From NCBI RefSeq assembly GCF_017255185.1, contig NZ_JAFKCZ010000009.1:124001-188000 (forward strand): DNA of 64,000 nt, written 5' to 3'. Both the position numbers and the translations under genes were made by a program. Each line of letters begins with the position of its first letter. The stretch's first letter is position 1. The stretch comes from Parahaliea mediterranea (GTDB taxonomy: Bacteria > Pseudomonadota > Gammaproteobacteria > Pseudomonadales > Halieaceae). Shown in pieces: positions 53,457-61,984 of this stretch. Below the pieces are notes generated by a model. That model did no database searches and was not told where the DNA came from. It worked only from the letters and a program-made list of their open reading frames with translations.

Positions 53457-54224
53457 ATGCTCTCCATTTCGCCGATCCCGGCGTTTAACGACAATTACAT
53501 CTGGCTGCTGCAGGACGCGGGCAGGGCCGTGGTTGTGGACCCCGGCGACGCCGGTCCGGTGCTGGCGGCGCTGCGGCAGCAGGGCCTGACGTTGGCGGGC
53601 ATCATGATTACCCACCACCACTTCGATCACGTGGGCGGAATCGCGGACTTGCTCGCCGCGGCGGACGTCCCGGTTTGGGGCCCGCGCAACCCCGCCATCG
53701 AAGCGATCACCCATCGTCTCGGCGCCGGGGATCGGGTCGATATCCTGGGGCGTGAATTTCACGTACTCGAAGTACCGGGCCACACCCTCGACCACATTGC
53801 CTACTTTCACGATGCTGAACCGCCGCTGCTGTTTTGCGGCGACACCCTGTTCGCCGGCGGCTGCGGCCGCCTGTTCGAGGGCTCGCCCGAGGTGATGCTC
53901 GACTCGCTCAAGTCGCTGGCGGCGCTGCCACCGGCGACGCGGGTCTACTGCGCCCACGAATACACGCTGGCCAATCTCGCCTTCGCCCGCGCCGCCGAAC
54001 CGGACAACCAGGCCCTGGCGGAACGCCAGCGCCAGGCCGTGGCGCTGCGCGATCGCGACCAGCCGACGGTACCGTCCACCCTGGCGGAGGAATTGGAGAC
54101 CAACCCCTTCCTGCGCTGCGAAACCGCGGCCTTGCGCGCCGCGCTGCGCGCCCAGGGGCGGCTCGAGGGGGACAGCGGCGCCGCGGTGTTTGCCACGGTG
54201 CGCGCCTGGAAAGACAACTTCTAA
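53457..54224 (+). CDS. gloB: Hydroxyacylglutathione hydrolase (glyoxalase II)
   Basis: 255 residues, normal length. Metallo-beta-lactamase motif THHHFDHVGG at 52-61, then VPGHTLDHIAYF, FCGDTLFAGGCGRLFEG and CAHEYTLANLAFA, which together hold the binuclear metal site and glutathione contacts of GloB. It releases D-lactate and glutathione from S-lactoylglutathione. 35 bp separate it from the divergent methyltransferase gene, so their promoters must overlap. mltD follows 25 bp downstream. Confidence 0.95.
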   Translation: MLSISPIPAFNDNYIWLLQDAGRAVVVDPGDAGPVLAALRQQGLTLAGIMITHHHFDHVGGIADLLAAADVPVWGPRNPAIEAITHRLGAGDRVDILGREFHVLEVPGHTLDHIAYFHDAEPPLLFCGDTLFAGGCGRLFEGSPEVMLDSLKSLAALPPATRVYCAHEYTLANLAFARAAEPDNQALAERQRQAVALRDRDQPTVPSTLAEELETNPFLRCETAALRAALRAQGRLEGDSGAAVFATVRAWKDNF

Positions 54225-54249
54225 CCGTATCCCACAAAGAAGAATTCGC

Positions 54250-55608
54250 TTGATATTCAAACAGACAAGATCGCTTTTCACACTGCTTTGCGCGCTGGTC
54301 ATCGCCGCGGGCTGCCAGACGCAACCACCGGTCGACACCGACGCCGCCGCTACCGTTCAGCCCGGGCCCAAAGCCGTCAACAAGGTGGCGCGCAAGCCGG
54401 CCGCGATCGCGACGATCGATCAACCGCCCGCCCCGCCCGCCGATCTGTGGGCCTACTTGCGCCTGCAGTTGACCTGGCAGGACATCGACAACGACCAGGT
54501 GGCGCGCGCCCGGGAGCGCTTCCTGGGCCAGCCGACCTACCTGGACGTGATCGCCCAGCGCTCGTCCCTGTACCTGCACTACATTGTCGGCGAAGTGGAA
54601 GCCCGGGGCATGCCGATGGAAATCGCCCTGCTGCCGCTGGTGGAGAGCACCATGGACCCCTTCGCGCGCTCGCCGGAGCACGCCGTCGGCCTGTGGCAAA
54701 TCATGCCCGCCACCGGGCGCCACCTGGGCCTGACCAGCAACTGGTGGTACGACGGCCGCCGCGACCTGCGCGACTCCACCCGGGTGGCGCTGGATTACCT
54801 GGAGGCCCTGCACCAGGACTTCGACGGCGACTGGATGCTGGCCCTGGCAGCCTACAACGCGGGCAAGGGCCGTGTTGGCCGCGCCATGGCGCGCAACCGC
54901 GCGCGCGGCCAGCCCACCGACTACTGGTCCCTCAAACTGCCCCGCGAGACGCGCAAATACGTGCCGCGCCTGATCGCGCTGACTTCCATTGTGGCCAACC
55001 CCGGGCGCTACGACGCCAGCCTGCCCCCGGTGCCCAACAGCCCCGCCTTCGCGATTGCCGCCACCGGCGGCCAGATTGAACTCGCCCGGGCGGCGGAACT
55101 CGCCGGTGTCGAGGTGTCGCTGCTGCGCGCGCTCAACCCGGGGCAGCTGCGCTGGGCTACCGCCCCGGACCAGGCACCGGAATTGCTGCTGCCACTGGAC
55201 GCCCTGCCGCGCTTCGAGGAAGGGGTGGCGGCCATCGATGGCGAGGACCGTGTGCGCTGGCGCCACTACACCATCCAGCGAGGAGACAGCCTGAATCGTA
55301 TCGCGCGCCGTTTCGATACCGAGGTGGGCATGCTGCGCGAGGTCAACAAGATTCGCGGCAGCCTGATCCGCGCCGGAGATACCCTGCTGATTCCCCAGGG
55401 CAATGCCTGGTCCGGCAGCCTTGCCATGCAGGGCGGCGGCGCCCCGCAAACCCACGACTACCGCGTCAGGCGCGGCGACTCCCTGTACCGTATCGCCGGC
55501 CGTTTCAATGTCTCCATCGCCGACATCGTAAGCTGGAACTCGCTGGATCCAGGCGCCTATCTGCAGCCCGGGCAGCAGTTGACGCTCTATCTCGACGGCG
55601 ACGGCTGA
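54250..55608 (+). CDS. mltD: Membrane-bound lytic transglycosylase D
   Basis: 452 residues from a TTG at 54250, chosen because the protein then starts with a lipoprotein signal (SLFTLLCALVIAAGCQ) and AAAGAAGA lies upstream; the ATG at 54190 would run through gloB. SLT domain with catalytic Glu132 in LLPLVESTMDP, AVGLWQIMPATGRHLGL and LALAAYNAGKGRV. Two LysM domains follow, near 355-400 (YTIQRGDSLNRIARRF) and 405-450 (YRVRRGDSLYRIAGRF). It cleaves peptidoglycan to anhydromuropeptides at the outer membrane. Downstream of gloB, as in E. coli in neighbourhood though not identical in order. Confidence 0.93.
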   Translation: MIFKQTRSLFTLLCALVIAAGCQTQPPVDTDAAATVQPGPKAVNKVARKPAAIATIDQPPAPPADLWAYLRLQLTWQDIDNDQVARARERFLGQPTYLDVIAQRSSLYLHYIVGEVEARGMPMEIALLPLVESTMDPFARSPEHAVGLWQIMPATGRHLGLTSNWWYDGRRDLRDSTRVALDYLEALHQDFDGDWMLALAAYNAGKGRVGRAMARNRARGQPTDYWSLKLPRETRKYVPRLIALTSIVANPGRYDASLPPVPNSPAFAIAATGGQIELARAAELAGVEVSLLRALNPGQLRWATAPDQAPELLLPLDALPRFEEGVAAIDGEDRVRWRHYTIQRGDSLNRIARRFDTEVGMLREVNKIRGSLIRAGDTLLIPQGNAWSGSLAMQGGGAPQTHDYRVRRGDSLYRIAGRFNVSIADIVSWNSLDPGAYLQPGQQLTLYLDGDG

Positions 55609-55609
55609 G

Positions 55610-56752
55610 GTGACCGGCGCGGCGTCGCCGGCGCGCATGCAGACCCCCTTTGGTGAGTTCGCGCTGGAGCGCTACCCCGCCCGTCCGCGGGAACCGCTGC
55701 GGGCCTGGTGCGCGGCGGACGAGCTGCTACTGACGGCCCTTGCCGGTACCGCCAAGGGCCGCGATAGCGCCACCCTGGTGGTCAACGACGAGCAGGGCGC
55801 CCTGGCGCTGCCCCTGGCGGCGGTGGCCAGTTGGACGGACTCCGCCCTCGGCGCCCTGGCCCTCGCGCAAAACTGCGCGGCCAACGCCCGGTCGCCGATC
55901 CCCGTGGTATATGCCACCGAATCGCCGCCGCCCGGGGTTGCGCGCGTGGTCATGCGCGTGCCCAAACAACTGGCGTTCTTTGAATACCAGCTCGCCACCC
56001 TCGCGGCGGCACTGCCCGCCGGGGTCGAACTCCTCGCCGCCGGGATGGACAAGCACCTCTCGCCGCGCACCGCGGCGGTGATGGAGCACTATGTCGGTAC
56101 CACCGAGCGCCATCCCGGCCGCCGCAAGGCCCGGCTGTTCAGCGCCACGTTCAACGGCCCCCTGGCGCCGATCCCGGCACCGGCCCGCTACCGTTGCGCA
56201 CCACTGGGGGCGGACCTGGAAGCCCTGGCCAATGTATTCAGTCGCGACCAGCTGGACCGCGGCAGCGAACTGCTGATCGCGCAGCTGCCGGGCCTGGGCC
56301 GCGGCCTGCGGGTCGCCGACCTGGCCTGTGGCAACGGCGTGCTGGGACTGGCCGCGCTGGATGGCGGACTGGCCCGGGACGTACTGTTTTGCGATGAGTC
56401 TTCGATGGCGGTGGCCTCGGCCTGGCGCAACCTGTGCCGCCTGCGCCCGTCCGACACGGCACACTGCGAACAACACCTGGGGGATGGTTTGCGGAACTAC
56501 CGCGGCGAGCCCTTCGACCTGGTGCTGTGCAATCCGCCCTTTCACCTGCAGCACACCGTGGATGACTTCGCTGGACGCCGCCTGTTCTCCCAGGCCGCCC
56601 GGCATTTGACCGCGCGGGGCCAGCTGTGCCTGGTGGCCAACCGCCACCTGCGCTACCGTCCGGCCCTCGCCCGCGCCTTTGCGCGCGTGGACCAGCTGGC
56701 CCAGAACAACAAATTCACCGTGTGGCTCGCGAGCGCCCCCCGGGACGTGTAG
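55610..56752 (+). CDS. rlmG: 23S rRNA (guanine-N2) methyltransferase RlmG-like
   Basis: 380 residues from a GTG at 55610 directly after the mltD stop; an ATG at 55637 (MQTPFGEFALERYPA) is an equally good start. Two-domain layout of RlmG/RsmC: an inactive N-terminal methyltransferase-like half, ANVFSRDQLDRGS, then the SAM motif VADLACGNGVLGLAAL near 240, FCDESSMAVASAWRN, and the catalytic LCNPPFHLQHTVDD. NPPF is the signature of N2-guanine methyltransferases. C-terminal VANRHLRYRPALARAF. Its stop TAG lies inside the repeat that begins at 56748. Confidence 0.9.
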   Translation: MTGAASPARMQTPFGEFALERYPARPREPLRAWCAADELLLTALAGTAKGRDSATLVVNDEQGALALPLAAVASWTDSALGALALAQNCAANARSPIPVVYATESPPPGVARVVMRVPKQLAFFEYQLATLAAALPAGVELLAAGMDKHLSPRTAAVMEHYVGTTERHPGRRKARLFSATFNGPLAPIPAPARYRCAPLGADLEALANVFSRDQLDRGSELLIAQLPGLGRGLRVADLACGNGVLGLAALDGGLARDVLFCDESSMAVASAWRNLCRLRPSDTAHCEQHLGDGLRNYRGEPFDLVLCNPPFHLQHTVDDFAGRRLFSQAARHLTARGQLCLVANRHLRYRPALARAFARVDQLAQNNKFTVWLASAPRDV

Positions 56753-56847
56753 GGTCGAATTCATTCGACCAACAGGCGGCGGAATGCATTCCGCCCCACG
56801 CGAGACCTCTCCCACCGCCCATGTAGGGTCGAATTCATTCGACCAAC
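56748..56847. repeat. Palindromic repeat cluster after rlmG
   Basis: A 26-base sequence occurs twice, at 56748-56773 and 56822-56847. Its core GGTCGAATTCATTCGACC (56753-56770) is a 7-bp stem with a TTCA loop. Between the copies, at 56778-56795, is the perfect 18-bp palindrome GGCGGAATGCATTCCGCC. The structure suits a REP-like dispersed element that could also act as a terminator between the convergent rlmG and sirtuin genes. Confidence 0.8.
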
Positions 56848-56883
56848 TCACCCCGCCAACTCACCCCGCCAACTCACCCCACC
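56845..56883. repeat. 13-bp tandem repeat, three copies, at the cobB 3' end
   Basis: AACTCACCCCGCC is repeated at 56845-56857, 56858-56870 and 56871-56883 (last copy has ACC for GCC). The stop codon of the minus-strand sirtuin gene (56874-56876) lies inside the third copy, so copy-number change could shift that gene's end only slightly. Confidence 0.8.
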
Positions 56884-57602
56884 CTGGCGGCCAACAACTC
56901 ATCCACCAGCAAACCCACTTGATCGGTGGCACAGCCCACGTAATGGTGATGGAAGAAACCCGCGACATCGCTGGCCTCGCGGTTGACCTCCACCGTGATT
57001 GCCCCCGCGTGGCGCGCCAGCTGCACGAAGCCGGCGGCCGGATAGACCGCGCCGGAGGTGCCGACCGCGATGAACAGGTCGCAATCGGCAAGGTGGGCCT
57101 CGATACGGTCCATGTCGTGCGGCATCTCGCCGAACCACACCACATCCGGCCGCAGCCCGCCGCGCTCGCCACAGGCGGGGCAGGCGGTCTTGCCGTCGAA
57201 GGTGGCCAGAGCCCGCTGCCGCTGGCCGCAGTGCCGGCACAGCATGGATTGCAGCTCGCCGTGCATGTGGCAGGCCTGTTCGCTGCCGCCGCGCTCGTGC
57301 AGGTCGTCCACGTTCTGGGTGACCAGGAACACGCCCTGTCCGACGGTCTGCTGTAACCGCGCCAGCGCGCGGTGGGCGACATTGGGCTGCACCGCCCGCA
57401 GCTGCTGGCGGCGCTCGTTGTAGAAGCGGTACACCAGGTCCGGATCCCGGGCGAAGGCCTCCGGAGTGGCGATATCCATTGGGTCGTGGTTCTCCCACAG
57501 GCCGCCAGTGTCGCGAAACGTGGCCAGCCCGGAGGCGGCGGAAATACCGGCCCCCGTGAGTATGACAATTTGATCGATTGCTCGTTGCTTGTAGTACAGC
57601 AT
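56874..57602 (-). CDS. cobB: Sir2-family NAD-dependent protein deacylase
   Basis: 242 residues from the ATG at 57602; the frame is open to 57665, where the next gene's leader lies. Sirtuin motifs: TGAGISAASGLATFRDTGGLW at the NAD site, TQNVDDLHERGG with catalytic-loop residues, the catalytic His in HMHGELQ, and zinc cysteines CRHCGQ and CPACGE. ADCDLFIAVGTSGAVYPAAG and VNREAS complete the pocket. It removes acyl groups from lysines. The stop is inside the 13-bp tandem repeat. Divergent from an LLM oxidoreductase gene. Confidence 0.92.
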   Translation of the reverse strand: MLYYKQRAIDQIVILTGAGISAASGLATFRDTGGLWENHDPMDIATPEAFARDPDLVYRFYNERRQQLRAVQPNVAHRALARLQQTVGQGVFLVTQNVDDLHERGGSEQACHMHGELQSMLCRHCGQRQRALATFDGKTACPACGERGGLRPDVVWFGEMPHDMDRIEAHLADCDLFIAVGTSGAVYPAAGFVQLARHAGAITVEVNREASDVAGFFHHHYVGCATDQVGLLVDELLAARVG

Positions 57603-57679
57603 GGCCCCTAAGTCCCCTGCCCCGCGCGATGGCATTACAGTAGCGTGGATTTGGCTGGATAACAAAAGGAGACCAGCAG

Positions 57680-58549
57680 GTGAAATTCGTTCTTTCCACC
57701 TCCTTCAGCACCGTGGCCCATCTCACCGCCATCGCGCCGGTGGCGGACAGCCACGGCTGGCACGCCATGTCTTTTTCCGACCACGTGGTGAACCCGGAAC
57801 AAATCAGCAATCCCTATCCCTATACCGACGACGGTTCCCGCCGCTGGCAGCCTTTCACCGACTGGCCCGACCCCTGGGTCACCATTGGCGCCCTGGCGGC
57901 GATCACCGAGCGCCTGCGTTTCACCAATAACATTTTCGTGTTGCCGATGCGCAATCCCTTCCTGGTGGCCAAGGCGATCAGCACCGCGGCGATCATCAGC
58001 AACAATCGCGTGACCCCGGCCTTCGGCGTGGGCTGGTCACAGGACGAGTTCGCCCTGCTGCAACAGGACTTTCGCAGTCGCGGCAAGCGCACCGACGAAA
58101 TGCTGGAGATCATGCGCCTGCTGTGGAGCGGCGAAATGGTGGAGTACCACGGCGAGCACTACGACTTCGACCGCCTGGAGATGAACCCCGCGCCGAGCGA
58201 GCGCATTCCCTTCTGGATCGGCGGTATCTCGCGGCCGGCGATGCGCCGCGCGGCCCGGCTGGCGGACGGCTGGGTCACCGACCTGCAAAGCTCGTCGGAG
58301 ATAGTCGACTGCATCGGCCAGATTCGCGACTGGCGGCGGGAATACGGCCGCGAGCGCGAGGCGTTCGAGGTCATGGCCACCCCCTCCGACGCCTGGGACA
58401 TCGACGGCTACCGCCGCCTCGAGGAAGCCGGCGTGACCCATATCCTCACCATGCCCTGGGCCCTGTACCACGGCGAGACCGAGGACCTGCAGCTGAAGTG
58501 CGATGGCGTGCGCCGTTTCGCCGACGAGGTCATTGCCGGTTTCGAGTAG
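57680..58549 (+). CDS. LLM-class flavin/F420-dependent oxidoreductase
   Basis: 289 residues from a GTG at 57680 with AAGGAGA upstream. Luciferase-like TIM barrel: VADSHGWHAMSFSDHVVNPE, ITERLRFTNNIFVLPMRNPF, AFGVGWSQDEFALLQQDFRSRGKRTDEMLEIMRLLW-type middle (listed in parts), and FWIGGISRPAMRRAARLADGW. Resembles members annotated as F420-dependent, although most gammaproteobacteria use FMN; the cofactor is open. Not closely similar in detail to the LLM gene at 20016. Ends before a strong bidirectional terminator. Confidence 0.87.
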   Translation: MKFVLSTSFSTVAHLTAIAPVADSHGWHAMSFSDHVVNPEQISNPYPYTDDGSRRWQPFTDWPDPWVTIGALAAITERLRFTNNIFVLPMRNPFLVAKAISTAAIISNNRVTPAFGVGWSQDEFALLQQDFRSRGKRTDEMLEIMRLLWSGEMVEYHGEHYDFDRLEMNPAPSERIPFWIGGISRPAMRRAARLADGWVTDLQSSSEIVDCIGQIRDWRREYGREREAFEVMATPSDAWDIDGYRRLEEAGVTHILTMPWALYHGETEDLQLKCDGVRRFADEVIAGFE

Positions 58550-58615
58550 CGCGGGCTATTCACCCGGCGCGGGGTGAAAACCGGCACGTGGATGTGCCGC
58601 CGCCGACAGGGCGAC

Positions 58616-58646
58616 AAACAAGATGCCCGGAACGGGCATCTTGTTT
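58616..58646. terminator. Bidirectional terminator between the LLM and helicase genes
   Basis: A perfect 14-bp stem (AAACAAGATGCCCG at 58616-58629 and CGGGCATCTTGTTT at 58633-58646) with a GAA loop lies between two convergent genes. The A- and T-rich ends give a short T-tract on either strand. It ends 6 bases from the stop of the helicase gene. Confidence 0.88.
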
Positions 58647-58651
58647 CGAGG

Positions 58652-61600
58652 TTAATCGTCCAGCGGGTGCAAGTGCCCCAGCGCGGTGAAGTACAGCGCG
58701 CAGCGCAGTGGCTCGGGGCCCAGTTCCGCCATCGCCTCGCGGTAGCCTTGCAGCTGCTCCCGGTAGCGCTCGCCCTCCTCCCGCAGGAACTCGGCCGTGG
58801 ACACGCCCGGCGCCGGCTGGCTGGTCTTGTAGTCCACGATCCAGCGCTCGCCCGTGTCCGCGTCGACAAAGGTGCGGTCGATAACAATGTCGCGGATTCG
58901 CCCGGTCGCGTCGACACGGGTCAGGGGCAGTTCGCAGGCGCTGCCGGGGTGATCGGCGCGCAGCAACCAGCGCCCCGCCGACGCGTCGGCCAGGGTGCGT
59001 TGCAGCGATGCCATGGCCATCTCCAGGGCCCGCGCCAGGTCGGCGCCGGCGAGCCCCAGGCTGGTCAGCGCCCATCGGCAGGCCTCGCGCTCATCCTCCC
59101 CCGGCGCGCCCGGCAGCTCCGGCCCGGCGGCCAGCATCTCCAACAGCTGGTGCACCGCGGTGCCGGTATGGCGTTCCAGGCGGTTGTCCACACTCCCGGG
59201 CCGGTTGGCCGGACTCGCATCGCCGGGAGTTTCCCGCGCCCCGCCGGACAGCGCCCGCAGCCGGCGCAGGGGGGGTATCGGCGCCAGCGCGGCCGCCGGG
59301 GAGACTTCCCGAGCCTCGAAATAGCGCGCCTGGTCGGCCACTGCGGGCCAGATACACCCCAGTAATGTGTTGCCACCCGGCGGCCGGGGGTCGCCGCTCT
59401 TCGGATCCTCGGCGAGGGTCGCGCTCAGTACCAAACGGCGCACGGCGCGCGTCGCCCCCACGTACAACAGGCGGGTGTTCTCCAGGGCCTGCTTGCGCTT
59501 GCGTTGCTGCCCGAGAAAATTGTACAGGCCCGCCTCCCCGGGCTTGCTGTGATCGTCCGCCGCCAGCAGGAAGCCACGCTCGCCCCCGGCGTCAGAGTAC
59601 TCGTCCCACAGCAGCAGCGGACGGCGATCCTGGCCGGCGCCCCGGGCCAGGGCGGGGATGAATACGTGATCGAATTCCAGGCCCTTGGCCTTGTGCAGGG
59701 TCATGACCTGCACCCGCGCGCCATCGCCACCGGTGTCGGCAAACAAACGCTCCACCTGCGCCTGTAGCCAGGGAATGTCCAGTATCCGTCCCTCCAGCTC
59801 GCCCTGCTCGATCAGCTGGAAAAAGCGCTCGGCGTCGGCCAGCGCCGTCTCGCTGGTGGCGGTGGCGGGACCGCCGAGTTGCAGCCAGGCCTGCTCCAGC
59901 CAGGCGCGCTGGGACAGGCGGTCGCGGCGCGCCAGGGCCCAGCCCATGCCCGCGCGGAGATGGGCCAGGCGTTCGCGGCCGTCGGCGGACAGTCCCGCGA
60001 GCGGATCGTCGTCACCGCCGGGCGCGGTCAGGGGGGGCAGGGGCATGTCGCCCTGCGCGCCGGCGCGTGCCGCGGCGTGCAGGTCGGCCAGCGTGAGGCC
60101 GCACCAGGGCGCCCGCAGCAGGGCCGCCCAGGCCACCCGGTCGGCGGGGTTGGCGAGGGCGCGGACCAGGGTCATCAGGTCCAGCACCACCGGCGAGTGT
60201 TGCAGGCGGTCCATGTCCTGGGCGGCAAAAGCGATTCCCCGCCCGCGCAGGCCGGCCACAATGCCCTGAAGCTGCGAACGGCTGCGCCCCAGCACGGCGA
60301 CGCTGCCCCCGGGCTCCGCCGCCAGGGCGGCGGCCACGCCATCGCAGACATGGTCGATTTCCGCCTGGGGCGCGCCCTCGCCGTGGAACACGGCCACGGC
60401 CACCGCCGCATCCGCCGCGGCCGGTTTTACCGCTGCCGCCGCGCTGAAGCTGACCTCGCCGCGGGCGATATCGTCGACCGCGGGAAAAGCCTGGCCGAAA
60501 ACACGATTGACCCAGTCCACCACCCCGGCCTCCGAGCGGAAGTTCGAGCGCAGCTCGAGATAGCGCGGCACCACGCCGTTGAAGCCGCGATCGCGGGCCT
60601 GCAGGAACAGGCCCACGTTGGCGTCGCGGAAACCGTAGATCGACTGCATGCCATCGCCGACAATCAGGAAGGTGCGCGGCGCGTCGGGATTGACCGCATT
60701 GTGCTCACCCCAGCCCCGGGTGAGGCGGCGCACCAGCTCGAACTGGTTGATGGCGGTATCCTGGAACTCGTCCACCAGGATATGTTCGATGCGGTAGTCC
60801 AGGCGCAGCGCGAGGTCGGTCGGCGCCTCGTCGTCGCCCAGGGCCTGTAGCGCCGACTGCGCCACCTGGCTGTGATCCACCGCGCCGCGGCGCTGGAACA
60901 CCAGCAGCAGCTGCGCGGCGAGCACCGGGAGTACGTGGGACAGCTGCAGCACCAGCCGCCAGCTGGTGGTATCGGCCTCCAGTTCCGGCAGTACATCCAG
61001 CTCTTGCAGGGACTCTTTCAGGCTGTCGTCGTGCGACAACTCCCCGAGCACGCCCGCCATGCGCTGCTTCATTTCCTGGGCGCGCCCCTTGCCGGCGGGA
61101 AAGCCTTCGGCCTTGGTCAGGCGGCCGCGCCAGCCGCCGCTCTTGGTCAGCAACAGGCGCCGCAAGCCGCGCCAGTCGTCGAGGTCGCCGATCGCGGCAG
61201 CGGGCGCCGCGGCAGGCGGCGTGGCCTGAAGGTTCTGCGCGGCGTAGCACTGCAGTTCGTACAGCTCCCCCAGGTAGGGCCCCAGGCGCTGCCGCAGGCC
61301 GTCCAGCACCCCGCGAATCACCGCGTGCAGGGTGTGCAGGAGGCGCTCCTCGGCGGCCCCGGGACTGTGGTGCAGGCCGACGTAGGGGAGCCACTGGTCG
61401 CGGCGGGCCAGCAGGCTCTGTAGCAGCTCCGCCAGCTTGTCCCAGTTGTTGTCAAAGTGCAGCATCAGCGCCCGCAGGTCCGCGGCCACCGGGTGCTCGG
61501 ACTCGACCATGGCAAACAGCTCCGCCACCGCCTCGGCATAGAGTGGCCCGGCGTCGTCCACCGCGCCCGCCTGGGCGCCGAACTCGCTCAGAATCGGCAT

Positions 61601-61984
61601 CTGCCGGGTCAGCGCCGCGCAAAAGCCGTCGATGGTGCGAATATTGAGGCGCGAGCTATTGCCCAGCAGTTGCCAGTTCTGCTGCCCGTCCACCGCCAGC
61701 GCGGCGGTCGCCAAATCGCGCGTGCGTTGCTGGTGGGGACTGTCGCAGGGCTTTCCCTCACGCGCTTCGCGCAGGGCGAGCAGCACGCGTTCGCGCATCT
61801 CCGCGGCGGCCTTGCGGGTAAAGGTAATGGCCAGGATCTGCTCCGGGCGCTGCACCCGGGCCAACAGGCTGAGAAAACGCTGGATCAGCAGTTCGGTCTT
61901 GCCGGAGCCCGCCGGGGCGCTGATACAAAAGCTCTGCAAGGGGTCGAGGGCGGCCTCGCGTTGCTGCGCGTCGACGATACTCAT
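58652..61984 (-). CDS. AddA/RecB-like UvrD-family helicase-nuclease
   Basis: 1110 residues. Superfamily 1A helicase: Walker A SAPAGSGKTELLIQRF near 25-40, ITFTRKAAAEMRERVL (motif Ia), HILVDEFQDTAINQFELVRRL (motif II), GDGMQSIYGFRDANV (motif III), LELRSNFRSEAGVVDWVN (motif IV), VQVMTLHKAKGLEFDHVFIP (motif V) and LYVGATRAVRRLVL (motif VI). The C-terminus has a RecB-type nuclease motif, RWIVDYKTSQPAPG, with Asp and Lys. With the next gene upstream it forms an AddAB-like pair for processing double-strand breaks before RecA-mediated repair. Its start overlaps the partner's stop by ATGA. Confidence 0.9.
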   Translation of the reverse strand: MSIVDAQQREAALDPLQSFCISAPAGSGKTELLIQRFLSLLARVQRPEQILAITFTRKAAAEMRERVLLALREAREGKPCDSPHQQRTRDLATAALAVDGQQNWQLLGNSSRLNIRTIDGFCAALTRQMPILSEFGAQAGAVDDAGPLYAEAVAELFAMVESEHPVAADLRALMLHFDNNWDKLAELLQSLLARRDQWLPYVGLHHSPGAAEERLLHTLHAVIRGVLDGLRQRLGPYLGELYELQCYAAQNLQATPPAAAPAAAIGDLDDWRGLRRLLLTKSGGWRGRLTKAEGFPAGKGRAQEMKQRMAGVLGELSHDDSLKESLQELDVLPELEADTTSWRLVLQLSHVLPVLAAQLLLVFQRRGAVDHSQVAQSALQALGDDEAPTDLALRLDYRIEHILVDEFQDTAINQFELVRRLTRGWGEHNAVNPDAPRTFLIVGDGMQSIYGFRDANVGLFLQARDRGFNGVVPRYLELRSNFRSEAGVVDWVNRVFGQAFPAVDDIARGEVSFSAAAAVKPAAADAAVAVAVFHGEGAPQAEIDHVCDGVAAALAAEPGGSVAVLGRSRSQLQGIVAGLRGRGIAFAAQDMDRLQHSPVVLDLMTLVRALANPADRVAWAALLRAPWCGLTLADLHAAARAGAQGDMPLPPLTAPGGDDDPLAGLSADGRERLAHLRAGMGWALARRDRLSQRAWLEQAWLQLGGPATATSETALADAERFFQLIEQGELEGRILDIPWLQAQVERLFADTGGDGARVQVMTLHKAKGLEFDHVFIPALARGAGQDRRPLLLWDEYSDAGGERGFLLAADDHSKPGEAGLYNFLGQQRKRKQALENTRLLYVGATRAVRRLVLSATLAEDPKSGDPRPPGGNTLLGCIWPAVADQARYFEAREVSPAAALAPIPPLRRLRALSGGARETPGDASPANRPGSVDNRLERHTGTAVHQLLEMLAAGPELPGAPGEDEREACRWALTSLGLAGADLARALEMAMASLQRTLADASAGRWLLRADHPGSACELPLTRVDATGRIRDIVIDRTFVDADTGERWIVDYKTSQPAPGVSTAEFLREEGERYREQLQGYREAMAELGPEPLRCALYFTALGHLHPLDD

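Noticed and set aside
53908-55638. 576-codon minus-strand frame opposite gloB and mltD
   Set aside because: It spans two well-supported genes of the other strand and has no recognisable domain.
56845-56883. CRISPR-like array
   Set aside because: The 13-bp units are contiguous with no spacers, so this is a simple tandem repeat.
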